Source: Paramecium pentaurelia
Lineage: Eukaryota > Ciliophora > Oligohymenophorea > Peniculida > Parameciidae
Assembly (NCBI GenBank): GCA_905183005.1
Contig: CAJJDO010000022.1
Span: forward strand, 549,151 to 613,150
DNA: 64,000 nucleotides
Reading direction: 5' to 3'
Shown here: positions 11,527-24,195 of the stretch, in pieces
How the letters are laid out: the number at the start of each line of letters is the position of its first letter
Position numbering within the stretch: position 1 is the stretch's first letter
Program-made: the position numbers and the translations under genes
Notes under the pieces: model-generated
Told to the model about the DNA's origin: nothing
Seen by the model: only the letters and a program-made list of their open reading frames with translations
Database searches by the model: none

Positions 11527-13268
11527 TCAGAATTATAATCCAATGTCTTCTATTGGTAAGTGAGATACTGCTTATAAAGCCTTTTTTAATTCTCCTTTAG
11601 CTCTCATGGTTTCAACGTATTGCTTAATTGTATTCTAAAACTTTATACTATTTAATTTAAGATCAGGAATAATTGATATAAGCATATAGATCTAGATAAA
11701 AATGTTTAAATACTTCTACAACATTCTCAAGTCTATTTTATTATAAATTTGTATTGATAGTTAGTGAACAAAGATCTACAAAATCAAATGTATTATTTCT
11801 TTGTTATAACTCATTTATACATTAGCTTAAGATTTAAGCATTGGCATTTGTTATAACATATAAACCTCTTAATACTCTAATAATAAGATTATTGACTGAA
11901 ATATTTTCAGGACTCACATGCCAAATAAAGAATAATTTCATAATAAATCTAGGTTAAGCATATTAAATTGATATAATCTAATTAGTTAATGTATTAATCA
12001 TTAATTTTAATGTATATTCTATTAATTGTTATTTATCATGAAATTGTTCTAAAATTTACAAAATAATCTAATAAAACAATTTGTCATTTTATATAATATT
12101 TAAAATTTATGGATAAGTACTTAAATTAGTTAACATACCAATACCAACAGTTAGTAATCTGTTATCACTACTATTTTAATAGATTAAACTAATTATATGA
12201 GGTATTATTTAAGGTTAAATATATTAATTACCAACAATCCCAAAAAAAGAGAATAATTCTTTGAAAATAAATTATCTAATAGATGGATGTTATTGATCAT
12301 ATTTTGGGGATTGTATTTAGTTATTTTCTAGAAAATTGCTAAAAATATTGACTATATTTTCAATATGTTATAATTTGTATTATTCATTATTTTCACATAT
12401 TTTTCTAATTATACCTATCATTAATGCACATTCTTCACTGATAGTATTAATTTATTTATATAAATGATTAAAGAATTCTGCATATTTTAAGAGTTCATCA
12501 ATAACTTCAGGACAATCATATAATAATTTCCATATTAATGTTAAAGATGAAGCATCTAATGTTAGTTTTAATACTTATAAAATTCCTTAACACCAAAAAA
12601 GTAATCTTTAATCATTATTAAAACACATATTGGCTATAATTAATTAGACTAATTCTCTATTGATGTTATTTCTAAAAAGTTAAAGTAATTAATCTTAACT
12701 CTTTTTTATTGTCATATATTCAGAATTTTTGTTATTTTTGGTTACAATAACTAGACAAGCCAATAAATCATCTGTGCAATTAACTCTAAGCATACGAATA
12801 AAAGATCTTAAACATTTTGAATGTCTGATTTCATCTGATATATCCTTATCCCAACAAAGAATACAGAAAATCTAGCAAATCTATTTAGAGATTTCATTAA
12901 ATAATGTTGTTTTAAATATTTGACTACATTCACTTAATGATACATAATATTGACAAAGTGCTTTAGCAAAGGATAGATTGAATGTATTCAAAAATAGCTC
13001 AGTAAAATTGATTCTCCAAATTTAAATTATAGGTTTCAATTGTAAGAAATCCAAATCCTATTTTATTATAGAATCACTATACTTCTAAAATCATTCCAAA
13101 GATAATCTTTATTTGATCTAAATTTTGTTGATTGAATAATCTAATATATTGTTCTACTTGCCCAAGAAATGAATTAAATGACTATAAAGAAGTATTATAA
13201 TCTTTATTTCGTATTGGTAATCGTAGTTGTTAAAGAAGTTAAATTGGAATGATGTTATTGTTATTCAT
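11527..13268 (-). CDS. Helical-repeat (ARM/HEAT-like) protein, unidentified
   Basis: About 564 aa with introns of 25 and 22 nt; exon sum is a multiple of three. The N-terminus is MNNNNIIPIQLLQQLRLPIR. The body is almost entirely amphipathic helices in antiparallel-pair style (for example SEECALMIGIIRKICENNE and LLTVGIGMLTNLSTYPQIL), which suggests an alpha-solenoid. I see no catalytic motif. It may be a divergent karyopherin-like or scaffold protein, but I do not recognise it. Confidence 0.6.
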
Positions 13269-13490
13269 TTAATTATAATTATGAACTTATTATTAATACA
13301 TAATTAATCATTTGTATATCAATAAAGATTATTAAATTAATTATAGAAAACTAATTAAATTAATTCTGATCATGTTTTTAATTCAATATCTCTATAAAAT
13401 AATAAAAAAGTTTTAACTGTTTAACAAAAACTCAAAATTTTAATAAAAATGAATTTATTTTAAATATTTTCTTAATAATAATTAAATAAA

Positions 13491-14746
13491 TCATTCATCT
13501 TTATTTTATTACTATTTCTATTCATCTAAGTCATATTTTCTACTTAAAAATTATTTTGATTGTTTATATATATTATATGTATGTTGAATATCGATACCTA
13601 GAGTATTGCAATAATTATGTTCAGCCATAAATTAATATAAATCTAAAGAATCTTCTTCATCCATCTCTGCACCAAAGTATTTTTCAAATTATTCTCTAAA
13701 ATGATGTTACATATCTTTTTTTTCAATTTCTATAAGGAATTTTCCTACTTAATTTGGCTTTAATTCTTTTCTTAATTATTCTAAAGTTTATCCATACGAA
13801 CTCAATTCAATCTATATTTGGTTTTTAATCTCCTAAAAAGATGATAAAGTGCTAAAAATAAATTTTAACACAACTTTGTAAGATCATTCTAAAATCTAAG
13901 TAGCTTTTTATGTTTCTTTAAAAATATCTGTTTTTATTTGTCTGTCAATTTCAAATTCCTTAAAACACCAGAATCATTATTTCCATTTTATCCATTAAAA
14001 ATATCTTATTCTGTTTTTGCTACTCCAATTATATAATTTAAATAAGGAGATAGGCAATTTTCATATATTTAATTAAAATAATGATCTAATTATTATTGTC
14101 TTTCAAATGATCCAGCTCCAAATTTTTTCTTATTTAAATAATTATTTTTACATTTAATGATTCTATTATACTATCTATATTCATTTCGCTAACATTATTC
14201 TATACTGTATTTTATAAATTTTAAAACAAAATCATTTTATTCTGATCTTACTCTTATTTCTAAATTATAATGTAATTTAACTTAGCTTATTTTATTTTGT
14301 AATTTTAATGCCAAATCAGCAGTGGAATCGTTAACTTTTTGAAAACTTTCCAATTATTCTGACAATATTGTAACTTTATTTTCTAATAATTCTAAGTAAA
14401 TTTTCTTTCTCTTTCTACTATTTCTTGCAGATTCTCTATTTTTTTTTAGTTTATCTTCTTTATCAACACATGACCCCCCACCAAAGAGTTGATTTGAGGA
14501 TTTTGCTTAAACTTATTTTTTTCCTCCTCTATTGTCATTTTATTTAAAATACTTTTCTTCTATTTATTCAGAATTTGCTATTTTAATCAAAGATGAGATT
14601 TTATTGATGTAAGTATTTTTGGTATTTCCTTTTTGTTTTTTCATTTAGGCTTCAGATTTCTTGTCATCTTCATCTTCTTTATCATATTATATATCACTAG
14701 AGTTGGAATCTGATTCCAAAGGATTAAAGTAATCATAGTGATTCAT
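13491..14746 (-). CDS. bZIP transcription factor (1 of 2 in window)
   Basis: The N-terminus MNHYDYFNPLESDSNSSD is acidic. About residue 110 a bZIP basic region appears, KKNRESARNSRKRKKIYLE, matching the N-x7-R/K consensus, followed by a heptad zipper (LLENKVTILSEQLE). bZIP proteins dimerise through the zipper and bind palindromic DNA. The C-terminal half, roughly 250 residues ending in FEKYFGAEMDEED and a Gln-rich tail, is unknown; at least one small intron is needed for frame. A second bZIP with almost the same basic region lies at 26336-27505. Confidence 0.8.
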
Positions 14747-15880
14747 TTATAATAATTATTTATTCTCAATTAATTTATATAATTTAAATTCATAAAAATT
14801 AAATATTATAATAATAACAGAAATTATCTCAATATTGAAAATTTTATTGATTATTTCTGGTCTTTGAGAAAAAATATACAAATTATTTGAGATTATTTAT
14901 ATTTCTTATGATATTTATGATTAAATTTAATAAATTAAGTTTCAATTTTGCATTAAATATTATTTTTGATTCTAGTAATAAAATTAAATTATAATTGCAT
15001 AATAAATCTTTAATACTAATTATTTAATAAATTTTCAGATAATTATTATCTTCGAATTAATAGATCTATTATGATTGACTAATTTTATTTCAATAATTAT
15101 TAATTTCTCCATAAAAAAGTATTTAAAATTAAATTGAAATATAGAATAAAAATAAATATAAATAAAAATCTAACAATAAGATTTCTTATTGCTGCTTTCA
15201 AAATTAAATTTAATGAAATTTCATCATTAAAATTTATATTAATTTATTTGTGTTTTATTTGGTTATTTTTTATGTCAATCTATATATTAATATACCAATT
15301 AAAATATTATAGTATATCAACTTTTTAATAAAAAATCCATCAAAAAAATGATTTGGGATACACATTATTACCATAAATTAATTTCAATTTTTGAATAAAT
15401 TACATATACTCATCCTCTTAAAATAAGAACAAAAAATCAGAATTAGATCAGAATTAACAAATGATTATATTTGATCAACAGAATTTGTTAATATATAATA
15501 TATAATAAATAAAACAATTAATTATTAATTTATAATTCATATTTATTTTTTAAATATCACCAGGATTATACTGGAAAAATTCTTAGGATTTTATTATAAC
15601 TATTCATTCTAGATTCATTATTATTAGAATATAAATATTTTACTTATTTATTTAGAATAACTTGCTTAATTCTATAATCTTTTATGATTTTAATTATTTT
15701 TATTTTATAAAAAAGTAATTAATAATTATTTTTTAATTGAATAAATAAATTTTCGAAATTTGTCGAATAACTTTTCAATAGAAAAAGATACAAAATATTA
15801 AAATATCACTAGTTTGAATTATTTATAGGTTTATTGGACAAGGTGAAACAGATAACAATATTTTTTGTAATTAATATTAA
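14747..15880. other. Long intergenic region
   Basis: About 1.1 kb of AT-rich DNA upstream of the bZIP gene. A hydrophobic frame at about 15134-15390 lacks an ATG and homology. No gene called. Confidence 0.5.
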
Positions 15881-18616
15881 TCATTCTACATATTTTGTAT
15901 CAATTAATATCATGTAGATTCCAGGATGTTTATTGGCAAAACTAATTAAATCCTTTTTAGATATCTTAAAGATTGTAGCTTTTCTGGTTGCTCTAATAGA
16001 TGTTGATATAGCAGTATTTTCAATCATAGCTTTTAATTCTCCAACATATGCTCCTGAATCTAATTCTTCTAAATCTTACTCAGGTGAATCATAAAAAGCA
16101 AAAGTTCCTCTTTTGATAATAAAAGCGAATTCAGGTTTATCTCCAACTTTCCAAAGAACAGTACCTTTTTCAATTTCGTGTTCTCTCATTATCATTTCCA
16201 ATTATGTTTTTTGAGAAGGAGTTAATTCAGATAAAATAGAATTTTTAAAGAGACAATGAACAGCTTTAGATCTTCTAGCTGCAGTCAATTATTTCATTTT
16301 TTGAATAATAGGACCTTATCCACCTAAACCATCTCCAAAAATAAACCAGAAATCATGTTTTTCTAAAATAAGAACTTTAAGATGTGTAACAGCTTCTACA
16401 CTAATAAATTAATAATTATTATTACGAAGCTCCTCTTCTTCCTTCATTTGATAAAACAGCAGATTCTCCAAAATAGTCACCCACTTAATAATATCTTTCA
16501 AATTCTTAGCCTTTTTATGTTGAATAAACTCTTGCTAATCCTGATTCAATAATATAGAATCTATCTCCAGCAGTTCCCTCTTTGATAACATCTTATCCTG
16601 GAAAGAATTCTTCAGATGTAACTGAATCTAAAAGCCATCTTACATTTTTTAAAGTCAAATGTTCAAAAATATCAATTGTTGAAAGTAAATCAAGTCTTCT
16701 TATAGTTGTCAAATGTTTATTTGTATTACTTGGTATTAAAATCATAGTATTTTCTATACCAGTTTTTGCTATCTTTAATCCTAATTCTTTTTTTAAATCT
16801 TTTTAAGCTGTATGCACAAGATACAATCTATTTTTTATATTATTTGGTAATTTGCCAAGAACAGATTATGCAGTATGAATAGGAGGCACTCCTGCTTCAT
16901 GTAAGATTAAATCTTCCTTAAATTCTACAAAAGCTAAGTGTTCATATCTCTTTTGTGAGAGTATTCCTTAATTTTTATAGACTAACAATTAATCTGGATC
17001 AAAGAATGTATCAGATGAAAAATAAATAGATTTATTTTCTAATTTCACACTGAATCCAAGACTTGGAATAGTATGCATAGCATAGAAGAAATTAAAATAA
17101 GCTCCATATATATTCAAAGGAATTCCAATTATAGCAGGTCTATAATAGATAATTATAAAAATATACCTAAAAATAAATAGTTTTCTTAATGAATCTATGT
17201 CAATATTAGACATTGCAGAATATTTTCTTAAAAAAGAATTCATAATTGTTCTTGTAGTAATAATTTCTACTCTAATATCATCCAATATTTTATGGAATGT
17301 ACCAGCATCATGATCTGCATGACAGTGACTAATAATCACTGCACATATTAATATTGAAGGGATTCCCATTTATTTCATATGATATGAGGCAAATGGAGGT
17401 GGATCTACCATAATTCCTCTTCCATTTACCCAGAAAATATAACCAGAAGTTGATCCTTTAGGATCGAATCCATGAGACTAAAAAAATATATTAAATATTA
17501 ATTACACATCCTAAGATAGTAACACCAAAATCTGGAGGTGTAAATGATTTATTTTCATCAATATCTAATTAAAAAATAGCTGATCCACTTTCAACATGTC
17601 CTCCCATCTAATCCCATAAGACTACTGATAATTTCTTCTCACCACCTCTTTAATATTAATTACCTATAACCCAATTTTCCACTTTTTATTCAACTGTCAT
17701 TTCTGGTAATTGTTTAACTAATAATGGTGTTGGACATTATTCTTTTGCAGCATCTCTTTTAGATTTAATATTTTTCATGCTTTCAGCTCTATAATCATCT
17801 GGTTTTGTAACAATATATTCATAATATTATGAAGGGAATGTAAATACATCTTAAATACTTTTTTAATATATCCCATTTTCTAAAATTTTAAATGAATTGT
17901 TATCCTTAACTATTTTAATTGTGATATCTCCTTCAGTGATTGTTGCAGTGTTATTTTCATCAAATAAACAAAATTTTAATAAATGATCTATTGTCAATTT
18001 TTCATCTAAATTTGATGGATTTTTTGAAAATACACTTCTTTCTTTATGAAAATCTGGATAAGCACTTTTTGGAAATTTATGATAGAAATCAAGTGCTAAA
18101 TCAGGATGATCAATTGGACCTAATAAGGTCTCTTAAAAGACAGTTCGAATTGCTTTTTCTGTATCAGGTGTACAAATTAATGTTATTTATTTCTTTTTAC
18201 AGAAGAAATTAAAATAAGCTGGAAATTCAAATTCAGCAGTACTTATTCCAAGTCTTTTATCAAATCTAATAATTTCTAAATTTTATACCTTTTTGATGGT
18301 ATAATATAAAAAGTTGGAACTTCCATTCCTAAATTTAAACAGTCCTTAATTGTTTCTGGAGGCATACCATACTAAATTGGACCTATCTTGGTCTGTAGTA
18401 TGCAACCTTATATAATTATCTATTTTTACCTCCTCTCTCCAAATCAACTAAGTCTGCACATGATACATTAGATTTACAATCTGATTATTATTTATATAGC
18501 TAAATGGAGCATGATTAGGATTTAAGCAAGGAAGGACATTAATCTGACTATTCTAACATGTAATCCAAATCTTATAGAAAAGATTTGTCATCAGAAAATA
18601 CATATGAACAAGCCAT
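15881..18616 (-). CDS. Metallo-beta-lactamase + twin cyclic-nucleotide-binding protein (GbpA/GbpB-like putative cNMP phosphodiesterase)
   Basis: Roughly 870 aa with small introns of about 23-35 nt. Order: an N-terminal region containing MPPETIKDCLNLGMEVPTFY; a metallo-beta-lactamase fold with ISHCHADHDAGT (HxHxDH, about residue 400), IYFSSDTFFDPD and a later His in ILHEAG; then two cyclic-nucleotide-binding domains, the first with GDRFYIIESG and GDYFGESAVL...RRGAS, the second with GELKAMIEN. This is the architecture of Dictyostelium GbpA/PdeD and GbpB/PdeE, cGMP- or cAMP-stimulated phosphodiesterases with a lactamase-type catalytic domain. By analogy it should hydrolyse cyclic nucleotides under allosteric control, in the cytosol. 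Nucleotide preference cannot be told. The second domain lacks the usual cassette Arg (AISTSIRA), so it may not bind nucleotide. Confidence 0.85.
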
Positions 18617-18696
18617 TTTATAAACAAATAAAAAATTATTGAGTAATAAAATTATTGTTCATTTAGAATTAAAGGATGAACTCTATCAAAAAGTAA

Positions 18697-19794
18697 TCAT
18701 TTCCATTAATTTAATGCCATTCTAACTTCTGGTTTTGATAAATTAAACTTAACACTTTTTTTGCTACCAATACTACTACACCTTGAATTATTATCAGAAA
18801 ATGAAGAATCAAGTGTTTATTTCTTTAAAATTCCTTTAACACAATTTTATTTTGAACCCAATTTTGAACTATAAGATGATGAATTAGATTCTAATACATT
18901 ATTTCTACTAAGACATTATTCTGAAACTTTAATATTCTTTTTTTTAGCTTATCTGATTTATGAATCAATTTATAAATCACTAGGTAATCTTTCATAAGTT
19001 GCTCCTCTTTTTTCAGTTTAATTATTTTTTTAATCAACATTTAAAAGTTAAGCAGGTCTATGAATATCAGATTTATGATGATTTAATCTTCTTTTGATTT
19101 ACTTAAATTTCTGTTCTACAGAATCCTTTGTTTTTATTGATAATTGATTAATTAATTAAAATGAATCAAATTATCTGGAAGGTGAAGTTTCATCACAATT
19201 CAAGTCTTCTTCAAGCTATCCTAATGAGATACCAAATTCTTGTTTATATTACATATTATAAATTTTATATTATAAAGTAGTTTATCAATTCTTTATATCT
19301 TCATTTTTATCACTATCTAAGATTTCATAATGTCTCTTTAATCTCAATAAATTAATAATATTTGGTACAGAATCTGGTTAGTTTTATCTGACTCCATCAA
19401 TTAAATCATTTAAACAAATTTCTTATAATTATTGCAATACACTTTCAGTAGTATCTACATCATCATCTTTATCATATACATCTCTTATTTTCTAAGAAAA
19501 TTCTTTTTGAATTCCAATTTATTCTTCATCATAAACAAAAAATTCATATTCTTTATTATTATTCTACTTAGTAAGTTTTAAAATTTCATATTTTTTCTTG
19601 CTGCTAAATATTTCATAAGGCATTCTAAATCTTCTCTTTTTTTCTTTGGGGACAACTTAAATCTAACTTTATATTTATGGATCCATATTTTCTTTATTAT
19701 TATAGTTATTTGATTTTTGATCACTTTAACTAACTTTTTAGAATAATTATAGAGTATCTCGTTTATCAGCTGAAACTTTTGCTTAAGAATTCAT
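18697..19794 (-). CDS. Unknown Ser/Lys/Gln-rich protein with C-terminal RVxF-like motif
   Basis: Intronless, 365 aa, starting MNSQAKVSADKRDTLQLFQK. Low-complexity, highly charged, with a conserved-looking patch MPYEIFSSKKKYEILKL near residue 70. The last 30 residues contain KKSVKFNLSKPEV; KSVKF fits the K/R-x-V/I-x-F docking motif for protein phosphatase 1, an inference only. I do not recognise the family. It sits 80 bp upstream of the cyclic-nucleotide protein on the same strand. Confidence 0.6.
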
Positions 19795-20021
19795 ATTTTA
19801 TTAATAATTATTGAAATTAAATTTAAAAAACAAGAATACTTTATTTTATTTCTCGAAGAACTCATAATTTCTGTATAAATACTAATAAGATCAAAAATAA
19901 TGATAATTTAACTTAATTAATATTTAATCATAGTTAATTACAAAGAGCAGAACAAGTCAAGTTTTTAAACTTTATTAATTCAATTTATTAGGTAATCCAG
20001 GACTTAATGGTAAAAGTTTAG

Positions 20022-23000
20022 TCATAATTATTGATTTTCTTTTATAAATAAATGCTTATACCTTTATCCCATAATTTCACTACCTCTCTTTTCCTTCAAT
20101 TTATTTTCCATTAATTTCTGGACATTTTATCCATTTGAATTTCTTTCCTATATAATTTATTTTTCCTAAAAAGGGAATTAAAAGTTATTTTTCATTAATG
20201 ACAATAATTCTACATAGGATTTTCCATTTGTTAATATATTCCATGATTCCATAGATTCCAAATTCTTTTCTAAACTTGTCAATTATCTTCTTCTTATAAC
20301 CTAAAAAATATCAATTATTTCTTTACGCATAAAATCATCTATGTAATCAATTAAATGTAGTAAAACAAATCTTCATAGTTTGTATTATTTTTAATTCCAT
20401 TAATAAATAATTTTGAATAGGCATTTTATAAGGATGAAATCAGTCCTATTTTAAAAAATATAGTTGAAATAAGTGAAGAAGGAGCCTAGTTAAGTATAAG
20501 ATTTAGGAAACTAAAAATAATATAATATTATTACATGTAGAAATTCCTTTAGAATAGATTATTGGCATGGCTATCAAAAAACCAAATTATTAGAATATGA
20601 AGAACACTCTCATTTAGATATTTTAAAATGTATCTTTCTGTCAATTCTTAATTTGTTTGATAAATAAATTAAAATCCATAATTTAGTGTAGTTATTAATA
20701 AAGTTTTTTTAAATCTAAGAGTTGTCATATCTAAACCATTAGGGTTTTTATGAATTTCAAATATAATCTTACAAAGATATTCAATTGATTTCATAAAACT
20801 ATTGCATAAATTTTATGAACATTCAAATAACTATTTTATTTCGATTACATTTTCAAATATAAAATTGATAAACACACCACATTCATCAGATATATTAAAT
20901 TCATTATTTTTGATATTTAATATATTTAATAAATAAAATTAGAAATATTTATCGAATAATTCTTCATTTAAAAAAGATTTACAAATTGAAGTAATATCTA
21001 ATCTGTTTAATGTTTATTTAACTTTTTCTTTATTAAGTTTTAAAAATTCTATCATTATTTTTGTGGATTATTATAATAATCTAATACCATCTAAGAAGTA
21101 ATTAGAATTAAAATCTAGATTTTCCAATTATTTTTCATATTCAGTATTTTTTATTTAAGTTTTATAACTTGGATAAATGGTTCTTAGTTTAGAACTAGAA
21201 AATCCTTCAAATGTAGAATTTCCTTCAGTTTTTAATCTAAGTTTATTTTGATTATATAAAAATGGTGATTTTTTTTGATAACATAAAATCTTAGGTTTTT
21301 AGTCATCATTTATATCAATTCTTTATATTTGTGTTAATATCTATAATCCAGGAGATTCAACTTATTGAGTTGTAGTTGATTAAAATGAATTAGATTAACC
21401 AAATTTCTCTAAAATTTTGCCTTAACTTCTTTTTATACTAGTCAACATATTATTTTTTTGATGATAATTATTGATTGAAGTATTTGAATCTATTGATTAT
21501 TTAAATATAATATTTTTATCTTCCTAAAAACTATTACCTACTATTGAATTGATATTAGAATCATTTAAACTAATTACTGATTTTCTTGATTTATAATTTT
21601 TTAAATCCTAATAATATTATTTAACAATTTAATTATTATTTCTTTGTTAATTAAATTATTTTAAATTATCTACATCTTATACAAGTATTTATTTTATGTT
21701 GATATTCTCTTTAATATCTAAATTTAATTGCCAATTTTATTGATTTGTTGTATAATATATTTCTGGAGTTTTTCCAGCTTGTAAAGATCCCAAAAGATTA
21801 GTTAGCTTAACCTTTTCTTCAGAATGCACACTGAGGTCTTAATGCTACTTTGAATCATATTATGTAAGTGCCTTAAGAGTTGATAAGATAGTTAAGGTCA
21901 CTTCACTTTTAGAACCTTAATCAATTCCTGATTAAGAATGCTCTTTTGAAATTAATTAAGATATAAATTTGAACCAATTAGTTTAAGATAAGTATTTCCA
22001 AAGTTATTCTTAAAAAAAGGAACCCAATTAATATTTATCAATATTAATATTTATTATATCTAATTAATTATTATATATTTTACTCTCTAAAATTAATGAT
22101 ATCATTGGATTATAAATATATTAGGTTAAAGAAAAAAATAGATTTAAATCAATAATTTAAACTACACCTAATTTAGGTTCTCTCAATAAAATATTATCTA
22201 TCAATTATGCTATATGATAAAGATTAGCATTAATATTGTAATCATTAATAAAATCATAAATACTATTAACTAAATAATATTATTTGAATAATTACATATT
22301 TAAATAACATTTTAAGGTATATGTTAATTAAAAAATGCAACATTTTCTTCTTTAATTAAAACTTAAAGAGCTTTATAAGATCTAATAGTTTGTTAAATAC
22401 TTAAGTTTTTTTAATTATATTTATGATAGGTGTTATCTCTAATTTATGTATTTTATAATTAATGTTTATCCTACAATATATTATTATATAAATAAAATAC
22501 CCAATATTTTATTATGTCACACTTTTGTGGTTGAGTAACATATTTGATTAAATCATTTAGATATTCACTTTGATTTAAAATATCGTTTAATTCTTAAATA
22601 TCATATGTTTCTGTATCACATAACCATTTTTAAATTTATTCTTCTATTTTTTCTTCTTAACTTTCATCACTATAAAAACTATTTTGATCATCAATAATTC
22701 TAAAACTAACTCTAGTTAATTTATCTGAAATATTATCATTAGTAATATTTTTTGGTACATTAATATGATTTTTTAAGAAATCTAATTTAGATCTATTATG
22801 ATTATACATTGATCAATTTCTTCATAATAAGTTGTTACCCATTCTCTATTTCCAAAGATATCATGTTTACATTCATCAAAAATTGATATTATCTTTAATC
22901 GAAATTCTTAGTCTTAAGTACTTTTTATAAAAATTTAAAAAATTCTCGCTAATTTTTCTATATCCATTTTCAAATCGTTTGCTAATTAAAAAATCTATTT

Positions 23001-23489
23001 CAAATATTAGGCACAAAACTTTTTGGCTTCAATGAGTTTTCGAGTTACTGACTTTGAAAATAATGCATTCTATGAGCCTTTCCTTAAATCTGTCATTGAA
23101 TTATAACTTGAATATTAAATATATTGTTTACACATATGAAATTTTAGATAAAGATCTCTAACTTAGTACCATTCGTTATTCTTATAATTATGCAACTTCT
23201 TATGCAGCTTAATGAAATGTATTCACAAATTATCTATCTTTAAATCTGTCAAATAATATTGAAACTATTAGCTCTACACTTCTTTATTGAAATGGATAAG
23301 AACAAATTACTTTAATAGAATTATCAGTTATTACATAATTTTAATGATGAGATGTCATTAAAGCTTTATAGAGTAGAAATTCTTAAAGTCATGTCCTTGA
23401 TTCCTAATGAAAGTTTTTACAATCTTTTATACTCATCCTCCTCATTTAACTAATTTTGAATCATAACTTACTGCTTGTTCTAGTAACAT
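20022..23489 (-). CDS. Large unidentified helical protein
   Basis: A chain of small exons starting MLLEQA (intron) LNEEDEYKRLQKLS. The next exons need introns of 22, 25 and 25 nt and keep a single coherent frame through KSVTRKLIEAKKFCAQYLKQ, MDIEKLARIFQIF, a long Asn/Gln/Ile-rich middle, KILEKFGQSNSFQ and a helical C-terminal third, ending KERYKHLFIKENQQL. About 1,050 aa is implied. I see no catalytic motif or clear membrane segments. The helical, repeat-poor character loosely recalls RIH-type regions of calcium-release channels, but no pore is present and I do not claim that. Exon borders in the middle are only partly resolved. Confidence 0.5.
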
Positions 23490-24195
23490 AAGGTTTGTTC
23501 AAATTTGTAATTAAATAATATAATTGATATACAATTAGTCTATCTATTAAATCAATTAATATTTGTATAGATATCATTATATTCATTAAAATTAATTAAA
23601 TCTAAGTGAATTGTGCAGATTAATAATGATAACTTCTTTTAAATTGAGCCTATTTTAAAACTTATTAAATCAATACTCAACTCTTTAAACTAATCAACAC
23701 ATCTAAATTTCTATAATCTAAATAGTCTATTTAAATTATGAATAATTTATAAGCTTAAGAACTATGGAGTAATATTTAAAAAATAAGCAAAATTTATTTG
23801 ATGACGAAATAAGAATATATATATATTTATATTAAAAATAATTAATTGTTTAATATATATATATTTTTAGAATTTAATAGGATGTTATATAATTTATTAT
23901 GTGATCATATCAATTTAATTAATTATTTTAATTGTATTAAGATTAAGAGATTCTATATATCAAATATTTTTAAAGTATTAATATTATCACTTTTTTATTC
24001 CTTTTTATAATTTATATTTTTAGAAGCATTAAATTGATTCATAATATTGAAGTAATGAGATTATTATTAATTATAGTTTTAGGATAAACCTTTAATATAG
24101 GTAATGTTATAAGGTTATATACAGAAAACATTTAATTTTATTAGAAGTGATGAATATAATAATAATATAATAATTTTATATATTCGTTTTTGAGA
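23490..24195. other. Intergenic region with a possible upstream exon
   Basis: On the minus strand 23552-23830 has a protein-like frame (for example IHNLNRLFRLQKFRCVDQFK) that continues in phase into the 20022-23489 gene except for one TGA at 23552. No GT donor lies just before the TGA to splice it out, and no ATG is seen. It could be a 5' extension with an error, or chance. Confidence 0.35.

Noticed and set aside
15134..15390. Hydrophobic short ORF upstream of the bZIP gene
   Set aside because: Lacks an ATG and any recognisable feature.
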